17,663 nt of DNA, taken from Lachnospiraceae bacterium Zagget3 (GTDB lineage Bacteria > Bacillota_A > Clostridia > Lachnospirales > Lachnospiraceae). Under the pieces are notes generated by a model. It did no database searches, was not told the origin of the DNA, and was given only the letters and a program-made list of their open reading frames with translations. A program made the position numbers and the translations under genes. Below, one piece after another: positions 11,807 through 17,663 of the stretch (its first letter is position 1; every line of letters begins with the position of its first letter). The stretch spans positions 1 through 17,663 of the forward strand of contig MSHE01000023.1 in assembly GCA_001941025.1 (NCBI GenBank), given 5' to 3'.

Positions 11807-14746
11807 ATGTTAGCTATCAACTGGGATGACGTTTGGAGCGTAGTCAGTCTGGTCACCGGACATCTGGCTGCCATTGTCATTGCAATCGTCGTGGCAATCG
11901 TCGTCATCGTCCTCGTCAAGAAGCTTGCCAAGCCTGTCAAGCGGCTGATTCGGGGGGAAGCCTGCATCGCCATGATTCTGGTGATTCTGATCGCCGTGAA
12001 CATGATGTGCACCGGCCCCCTGTCCAGCTTGCTGACCCAGGTGGCGGGCACCCCTGTCAGCAAAATCACCGATGAGACCACAGAAGAGGCCATGGACCTC
12101 GTCACCGAAATCTGCGAGGGGGGCATCACCCTGCTGGAGAACGATGACGACATCCTGCCTCTGGCCAACACCACCGTCAATGTGTTCGGCTGGTCTGCCA
12201 CCAACCCCTGCTATGGCGGCACCGGTTCCGGCGCTCTGAACGACGCCTATGAGACCACCACCTTCCTGGACGGTCTGACCAACGCCGGTATTTCCTACAA
12301 TACCGAGCTGATCGACTTCTACACCGAGTATCATGACGCCAGCCTGCCCAACGTGGGTATGTGGGTGCAGGACTGGACGCTTCCCCAGCCCTATGCGGAT
12401 GATTACTCTGATGACCTGATCTCCGGCGCGCAGGAGTACTCCGACACCGCCATCATCTTCATCTCCCGCGTCGGCGGCGAGGGCGCTGACCTGCCCACCG
12501 ACATGACCGCAGTTGTGGACGGCACCTGGGCTGAGCAGAACCACGGCGATACCTACTATGGCGGCAGCTATGACGACACCGTCAACGACGGCACCGACTG
12601 GGACGAGGGCGACCACTATCTCCAGCTCAGCAACCCTGAGGAGGAAATGGTGGAGCTGGTCTGCTCCAACTTTGACAATGTCATCGTCATCTACAACGGC
12701 GCCAACGCCTTCGAGCTGGGCTGGGTCGAGGACTATGACTCCATCAAGGGCGTGCTGTGGTGCGCCGGCACCGGTCAGAGCGGCTTCAACGCTCTGGGCG
12801 AGATCTTGGCCGGTACGGTGAACCCCTCCGGCCGTCTGGTGGACACCTATGTGTACGACCTGACCGCTACTCCCACCTGGAACAACGCCGGGAACTTCGA
12901 GTATGACAATATGGACGAGTACACCGAGGACAACGATTACTACAGCGGCTACAGCAGTGTCACCTTCGTGAACTATGTGGAGAGCATTTATGTGGGCTAC
13001 AAGTTCTACACCACTGCCGCGGCGGAGGGGCTGTTCGACTATGACGACATGGTTCAGTACTCCTTCGGCTATGGCTTGAGCTATACGGAGTTCACCCAGG
13101 AGATCAGCAACTTCTCCAGCGACGGCACCAACATCACCTTCGACGTCACCGTCACCAACACCGGCACTGTGGCCGGTAAGGACGTGGTGGAGATTTACTT
13201 CAACCCGCCTTACACCAACGGCGGCATTGAGAAGGCCACCGCCAACCTGCTGGACTTCGAGAAGACCGGCACCCTGGAGCCTGGCACTTCTGAAACCATC
13301 AGCTTCTCCATCCCCATCGAGCAGATGGCCTCCTATGACACCTACGGCTACGGCTGCTATGTGCTGGAGCAGGGTGACTACATCATCTCCATCAACTCCG
13401 ACGCCAACACCATCATTGACTCCGTCACCTACACCGTGGATGAGACCATCGTCTATGATGAGGACAACCCCCGCGACAGCGACGAAGTCGCCGCCACCAA
13501 CCAGTTTGACTTTGCCGAGGGCGATGTGACCTATCTGTCCCGCGCCGACGGCTTCGCCAACTACGCGGAAGCCACCGCCGCCCCCACCAGCTACAGCATG
13601 AGCGACGAGGCCAAGGCTACCTTCTACAACGTCAGCAACTATCTGACCTCCGAAGCCACCGCCGCCGATGAGGACGCGGACGCGGAGTATCCCACCTGGG
13701 GCGCTGACAACGGCGTAGAGTTGGTGGACCTCCGCGGCCTGGACTATGACGATGAGCTGTGGGACGACCTGCTGGATGAGCTGACCATCGACGAGGCTGT
13801 TGAGCTGATCTCCCTGGGCGGCTACCAGACCATCGCCATTGACAGCATCGGCAAGTACCGCACCAACGACTGCGACGGCCCCGCCTCCATCAACAACAAC
13901 TTCACCGGTCAGGGCTCCGTGGGCTTCCCCGCTGCCGTCATGATCGCTGCCAGCTGGAATGACGACGTCGCTCTGGCCTTCGGCGAGAGCATCGGCAAGA
14001 TGGCTGACGAGATGGATACCTCCGGCTGGTACGCTCCCGCCATGAACATCCACCGCACCGCCTTCGCAGGCCGTAACTTCGAGTATTACTCCGAGGATGC
14101 CGTCCTGTCCGGCTCCATGGCGGCCAACGCCACCATCGGCGCGGAGGAGTATGGCGTCTATGCCTACATCAAGCACTTCGCACTGAACGACCAGGAGTCC
14201 AACCGCTGCTCCATGCTCTGCACCTGGTGCACTGAGCAGGCCATGCGCGAGAACTACCTCCGGGCCTTCGAAATCGCCGTGAAGGAAGGCGGCGCCAAGG
14301 CTGTCATGTCCTCCTTCAACTACATCGGCAACCGCTGGGCTGGCGGCTGCTCCGAGCTGTGCCAGACGGTGCTCCGTGACGAATGGGGCTTCCAGGGCAT
14401 GGTGCTGACGGACTACTTCGGCGTCTACGGCTTCATGAGCGCTGACCAGGCCGTCCGGAACGGCACTGACTTCGTGCTGGTTGCCTATACTACCTCCACC
14501 AGCAAGATGATTTACACCGAGACCGCCGGCGCACAGCAGGCTATCCGCACCGCCCTGCATAACATTCTGTATGTCACGGTCAACAGCCGCACCTACAGCG
14601 ATGAGGGTATCGAGCTGGCCACCCAGAACAACATCTGGGAGAACATCCTGCTCGGCGTCAACATCGGCGTGGGCGTCGTCCTGGTGGCCTGGGAGGCCTT
14701 CCTGATCTACAGCTTCATGAAGAAGCGGAAGGCTGGCCAGCAGTAA
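11807..14746 (+). CDS. Membrane-anchored GH3 glycosidase with swapped domain order
   Basis: Glycoside hydrolase family 3 enzyme, 979 residues, probably a beta-glucosidase or related exo-glycosidase acting on the outer face of the membrane. Order: two transmembrane helices (about 21-37 and 53-67); the GH3 C-terminal alpha/beta domain first, with GGITLLENDDDILPL near 105-119 and the GEGAD motif (Glu225, candidate acid/base); FGYGLSYTEF near 419; a fibronectin-III-like domain; then the GH3 N-terminal barrel from about 655, with NDCDGP, KHFALND (Lys789, His790) and VLTDYFG (Asp869, candidate nucleophile); finally a transmembrane helix near 945-970 and a basic KKRKAGQQ tail. Reversed order is known for Ruminococcus albus and Butyrivibrio GH3 enzymes. 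AAGGAGG lies about 9 nt before ATG 11807. It is the first gene of the operon and the likely target of the adjacent two-component system. The usual SDW at the nucleophile is TDY here. Confidence 0.92.
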   Translation: MLAINWDDVWSVVSLVTGHLAAIVIAIVVAIVVIVLVKKLAKPVKRLIRGEACIAMILVILIAVNMMCTGPLSSLLTQVAGTPVSKITDETTEEAMDLVTEICEGGITLLENDDDILPLANTTVNVFGWSATNPCYGGTGSGALNDAYETTTFLDGLTNAGISYNTELIDFYTEYHDASLPNVGMWVQDWTLPQPYADDYSDDLISGAQEYSDTAIIFISRVGGEGADLPTDMTAVVDGTWAEQNHGDTYYGGSYDDTVNDGTDWDEGDHYLQLSNPEEEMVELVCSNFDNVIVIYNGANAFELGWVEDYDSIKGVLWCAGTGQSGFNALGEILAGTVNPSGRLVDTYVYDLTATPTWNNAGNFEYDNMDEYTEDNDYYSGYSSVTFVNYVESIYVGYKFYTTAAAEGLFDYDDMVQYSFGYGLSYTEFTQEISNFSSDGTNITFDVTVTNTGTVAGKDVVEIYFNPPYTNGGIEKATANLLDFEKTGTLEPGTSETISFSIPIEQMASYDTYGYGCYVLEQGDYIISINSDANTIIDSVTYTVDETIVYDEDNPRDSDEVAATNQFDFAEGDVTYLSRADGFANYAEATAAPTSYSMSDEAKATFYNVSNYLTSEATAADEDADAEYPTWGADNGVELVDLRGLDYDDELWDDLLDELTIDEAVELISLGGYQTIAIDSIGKYRTNDCDGPASINNNFTGQGSVGFPAAVMIAASWNDDVALAFGESIGKMADEMDTSGWYAPAMNIHRTAFAGRNFEYYSEDAVLSGSMAANATIGAEEYGVYAYIKHFALNDQESNRCSMLCTWCTEQAMRENYLRAFEIAVKEGGAKAVMSSFNYIGNRWAGGCSELCQTVLRDEWGFQGMVLTDYFGVYGFMSADQAVRNGTDFVLVAYTTSTSKMIYTETAGAQQAIRTALHNILYVTVNSRTYSDEGIELATQNNIWENILLGVNIGVGVVLVAWEAFLIYSFMKKRKAGQQ

Positions 14747-14791
14747 GCGTTCAGCTTCCCTGTCTGCTCTGAGCTTCCCAAGTAACAACCC

Positions 14792-14823
14792 TACCGGCCT
14801 CCCCCTCCGTGGGGAGGCCGGTA
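14792..14823 (+). terminator. 13-bp perfect hairpin between the GH3 genes
   Basis: TACCGGCCTCCCC (14792-14804), loop CTCCGT, GGGGAGGCCGGTA (14811-14823). ATACCCCC rather than a T-run comes next, so it may act as an mRNA-stability or partial-readthrough element setting the ratio of the two enzymes. A weaker stem, AGTTCAGC/GCTGAGCT, lies near 14860-14880. No promoter is obvious in the 202-bp gap. Confidence 0.5.
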
Positions 14824-14948
14824 TACCCCCGCCCTGCCCTCAGGTGAGGCAAGACCCGGCAGTTCAGCGGTGCTGAGCTGTGCGGTGTTGTCTTAGCTGC
14901 AACGGACGACTGATTTACAGCATTTATTTAGAGGAAAGGAAAGATATT

Positions 14949-17375
14949 ATGAAACATCAGGACATCATCTCCAAAATGACGCTGGAGCAGAAGTGCTACC
15001 TGCTCTCCGGCCGCGACTTCTGGGCCACCCGTTCTACAGAGAGCGCAGGCGTCCCCAGCATCAGCCTGTCCGACGGCCCCCACGGCATCCGGAAACAGGA
15101 GGGTGCAGGCGACCAGCTGGGTCTGAACGGCTCCGTTCCCGCCACCTGCTTCCCCACTGCCGCCACCATGGCCAACAGCTGGGACCCCGCTCTGGGTGAG
15201 GCAATGGGCCAGTATCTGGGCGAAGAAGCCGCCGTGCAGGACGTGGCCGTCCTCCTTGGCCCCGGCCTGAACATCAAGCGCTCCCCCCTGTGCGGCCGTA
15301 ACTTTGAGTATTTCAGCGAGGACCCCTACCTGGCCGGCAAGATGGCCGCCGGTTATGTCCGGGGCATCCAGTCCAAGGGCATTTCCGCCTGCCCCAAGCA
15401 CTTTGCCGCCAACAACACCGAGCTGCGCCGGATGGCCTCCGACTCCGTGGTGGACGAGCGCACCCTGCGGGAGATTTACCTGACCGGCTTTGAAATCACC
15501 GTGAAGGAAGGCAGACCCCGGAGCCTCATGTCCTCCTACAACATGGTGAACGGCGTCTATGCCAACGAGAACCATCACCTTCTCCAGGAGATCCTCCGGG
15601 ACGAGTGGGGCTTTGACGGCTTCGTGGTGTCCGACTGGGGCGCCTCCAACGACCATGTGGAGGGCGTCCGCGCCGGCTCCCACCTGGAAATGCCCACCAC
15701 CGGCGGCGACTCCGATGAGGAGCTGATTCAGGCCGTGAAGGATGGCCGCATCTCCGAGGACATCGTGAACACCCGCGTGGACGAGATTCTGGACGTCATC
15801 CTCCCCACCCGCGCCGCCTGCGACGCAGTCAAGGGCACCAGCTTCGACGTGGAGGCCCATCACGCCATGGCCCAGAAGGCCAGCGAGCAGTCCATCGTCC
15901 TGCTGAAAAATGAGGAAAACATCCTGCCCCTGAGCAAGGGCACCAAGGTGGCCGTCATTGGCGAGTTTGCCCAGAAGGCCCGCTATCAGGGCGCCGGCTC
16001 CTCCGTGGTGAACTGCACCAAGCTGGACCACGCCATGGACGTCATCGGCAACTTCGACCTGAACGTGGTGGGCTTCGAGGCCGGCTACCCCCGCACCGGC
16101 GCAGGCGACCCCGCCATGGAGCAGAAGGCCGTGGAGCTGGCCAGGCAGGCGGACGTGGTGCTGCTGTACATCGGCCTGGACGAGATTTCCGAGTCCGAGG
16201 GCCTGGACCGCGCCCATATGCGTCTGCCCCAGAGCCAGATCAGCCTGATTCACGCCGTCAGCAAGGTGAACCCCAACGTGGTGGCGGTGATGAGCGCCGG
16301 CTCCTCCGTGGAGATGCCCTGGCTGAACGAGTGCAAGGCCCTGATTCACGGCTATCTGTGCGGCCAGGCCGGTGCGGCTGCCATGCTGAAGGCCATCATG
16401 GGCGAGGTGAACCCCTCCGGCAAGCTGTCTGAGAGCTATCCTATGGAGTATTCCGACACCCCCTCCGCCCCCTACTTCCCCGCCAAGGAGCGTTCCGTGG
16501 AGTATCGTGAGGGCCTGTATGTGGGTTACCGTTACTTTGAGACGGCGGGCGTCCCCGTCCTCTTCCCCTTCGGCTACGGTCTGAGCTACACTACGTTCGC
16601 CTACAGCAACCTGACCGTCTCCGACAAGGAGGCCACCTTCACCCTGACCAACACCGGCGACCGGGACGGCGCAGAGGTGGCCCAGTTGTACGTCAGCGCC
16701 AAGTGCAAGGGCGTGTTCCGCCCCGTCAAGGAGCTGAAGGGCTTCCAGAAGGTGTTCCTGAAGGCTGGGGAGAGCAAGACCGTCACCATCCCCCTGGACG
16801 ATAAGGCGTTCCGTTACTTCAACGTCAAGACCAACCAGTTCGAGGTGGAGTCCGGCAAGTATGACATCCTCATCGGCGCCAGCGTGGCCGACATCAAGCT
16901 CAGCGGCACCGTCACCGTCAAGGGCACCGATGCGGAGCTGCCCTATGACATGAGCAAGCTGCCCAGCTATGCCTCCGGCAAAATCACCAAGGTTTCCGAC
17001 CAGGAGTTCGAGGCCCTGCTGGGTCACCCCATCCCCGACGGACACTGGAGCGGCACCCTGCAGATGAACGACGCCATCTGCCAGTTGTACTACGCCAAGA
17101 GCCTGAAGGCCCGCCTTGTCTACAAGATTCTGACCTCCATGCTGAACAAGAGCATCGAGAAGGGCCAGCCCGACCTGAACATCACCTTCATTTACAATAT
17201 GCCTTTCCGCGCCATCGGCAAGATGGCGGGCGGTATGTGCTCCCAGTCCATGTGTGAGGGCATCCTGACCATTGTCAACGGCCACGCTATCGCATTCTTC
17301 AAGGGCCTCGGCAAAATCATCGGAGGATTCTTCCATCAGCTGAGCGTTAAGAAGAAGGCTGACAGCATGAGCTAA
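14949..17375 (+). CDS. GH3 beta-glucosidase-type enzyme with C-terminal extension
   Basis: Glycoside hydrolase family 3 protein of 808 residues in conventional order, without signal peptide or transmembrane helix, so probably cytoplasmic. The barrel domain has SDGPHGIR (Asp42), GRNFEYFSEDP, PKHFAANN (Lys150, His151) and GFVVSDWGA (Asp229, nucleophile). The second domain contains QSIVLLKNEENILPL and ISESEGLDR (Glu417, candidate acid/base). PFGYGLSYTTF and a fibronectin-III-like domain (about 550-660) follow. The last 120 or so residues are extra: a helical region with YYAKSLKARLVYKILTSML, then FIYNMPFRAIGKMAGGMCS and a glycine-rich amphipathic end. ATG 14949 has AGAGGAAAGG upstream and begins the domain directly; a longer frame from 14880 is not needed. 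It is followed 20 bp later by a membrane-protein gene. Substrate unknown; short beta-glucosides are the default guess. Confidence 0.95.
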   Translation: MKHQDIISKMTLEQKCYLLSGRDFWATRSTESAGVPSISLSDGPHGIRKQEGAGDQLGLNGSVPATCFPTAATMANSWDPALGEAMGQYLGEEAAVQDVAVLLGPGLNIKRSPLCGRNFEYFSEDPYLAGKMAAGYVRGIQSKGISACPKHFAANNTELRRMASDSVVDERTLREIYLTGFEITVKEGRPRSLMSSYNMVNGVYANENHHLLQEILRDEWGFDGFVVSDWGASNDHVEGVRAGSHLEMPTTGGDSDEELIQAVKDGRISEDIVNTRVDEILDVILPTRAACDAVKGTSFDVEAHHAMAQKASEQSIVLLKNEENILPLSKGTKVAVIGEFAQKARYQGAGSSVVNCTKLDHAMDVIGNFDLNVVGFEAGYPRTGAGDPAMEQKAVELARQADVVLLYIGLDEISESEGLDRAHMRLPQSQISLIHAVSKVNPNVVAVMSAGSSVEMPWLNECKALIHGYLCGQAGAAAMLKAIMGEVNPSGKLSESYPMEYSDTPSAPYFPAKERSVEYREGLYVGYRYFETAGVPVLFPFGYGLSYTTFAYSNLTVSDKEATFTLTNTGDRDGAEVAQLYVSAKCKGVFRPVKELKGFQKVFLKAGESKTVTIPLDDKAFRYFNVKTNQFEVESGKYDILIGASVADIKLSGTVTVKGTDAELPYDMSKLPSYASGKITKVSDQEFEALLGHPIPDGHWSGTLQMNDAICQLYYAKSLKARLVYKILTSMLNKSIEKGQPDLNITFIYNMPFRAIGKMAGGMCSQSMCEGILTIVNGHAIAFFKGLGKIIGGFFHQLSVKKKADSMS

Positions 17376-17395
17376 TTTTAAAGGAGGAACTGTCA

Positions 17396-17663
17396 ATGAA
17401 AGAAAAATTTATGGGCATCTGGAACGGCTTTTGTGAGAAACACCCCAAGGCCGGCGAGTGGATTCGGAAGGGCGGACTGTTCGTCATTTTCAGCTATGTG
17501 GTGACCTTCCTGAAGATGCTGCTGCTGATGTTCCTGCCGTCCTTCTACGAGGGCATCGTGGGCGACGCCGAATGGCTCTGGCCCAACATCCCTGTGACGG
17601 TGCTGGGGGTTGACTTCAACCTGGCCATCATCGGCAACTCCCTGGCCAGCGGCGGCCTGGCCT
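17396..17663 (+). CDS. GtrA-like membrane protein, N-terminal part, cut by window edge
   Basis: First 89 residues of a membrane protein. A short amphipathic start (MKEKFMGIWNGFCEKHPKAG) precedes a hydrophobic segment, GLFVIFSYVVTFLKMLLLMF, then a soluble loop (YEGIVGDAEWLWPNIPVTVL) and a second segment starting NLAIIGNSLASGGLA. This pattern resembles GtrA-type proteins, small four-helix membrane proteins implicated in moving lipid-linked sugars, but the visible part is too short for certainty. AAAGGAGG is 8 nt before ATG 17396, which lies 20 bp after the GH3 stop, so it is part of the same operon. Confidence 0.5.
   Translation, partial: MKEKFMGIWNGFCEKHPKAGEWIRKGGLFVIFSYVVTFLKMLLLMFLPSFYEGIVGDAEWLWPNIPVTVLGVDFNLAIIGNSLASGGLA

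Noticed and set aside
11810..14788. 992-codon open frame antisense to the first GH3 gene
   Set aside because: The sense frame has full GH3 motifs. The antisense frame is a product of GC-ending codons (few TTA, CTA, TCA), has valine/glycine-rich text with no motif, and has no ribosome binding site.
14928..17396. 822-codon open frame antisense to the second GH3 gene
   Set aside because: Same codon-bias shadow: histidine/glycine/valine-rich text, no recognisable domain, and the sense frame is clearly a GH3.

Overview
The window looks like the chromosome of a GC-rich gut Clostridium relative, most likely of the Oscillospiraceae group (Flavonifractor, Intestinimonas or Lawsonibacter-like). The grounds are strong AGGAGG-type ribosome binding sites, TTG and GTG starts, Tn4451-family tnp genes, DUF6429/DUF6076/AlbA_2 cargo and GH3 glycosidases typical of gut Firmicutes. 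The taxon is inferred from gene content and composition only.

Positions 1 to about 6100 are a decaying mobile-element region with more moderate GC. It holds the N-terminal 238 residues of a large serine recombinase on the minus strand, entering from the left edge. Upstream of it is a small TnpW-like gene. A divergent promoter follows, with a leader of about 350 nt rich in hairpins. Then come a sigma-region-4-like HTH gene and a DUF6429 gene with its own promoter. The cargo beyond is broken: a DUF6076 zinc-finger gene has two N-terminal frameshifts, and an AlbA_2 (Schlafen-type) gene has two frameshifts and an amber codon. Next are a second, truncated tnpW remnant, a 440-bp MITE-like element with terminal inverted repeats, and a tnpV gene.

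Positions 6240 to 8341 contain a PfoR/PTS_EIIC_2 membrane protein gene with a strong promoter and an 18-bp palindrome at its expected transcription start. It is bracketed by two copies of a 160-bp repeat made of small hairpins. A third, partial relative of the repeat lies inside the MITE. A perfect 15-bp hairpin with a T-tract ends the DUF362 gene.

Positions 8349 to 17663 are high-GC, healthy chromosomal genes. A DUF362 gene is transcribed divergently from a LytTR response regulator and a GHKL (AgrC-like) histidine kinase that overlap by four bases. After a strong terminator comes a promoter with an extended -10 but no -35, preceded by tandem 14-bp direct repeats 20 bp apart. This is the arrangement expected for LytTR activation. 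It would drive a structured leader and then a membrane-anchored GH3 glycosidase with swapped domain order, a conventional GH3 with an extra C-terminal region, and the start of a GtrA-like membrane protein. The simplest model is a signal-responsive operon in which the two-component system controls the two glycosidases and the membrane protein.
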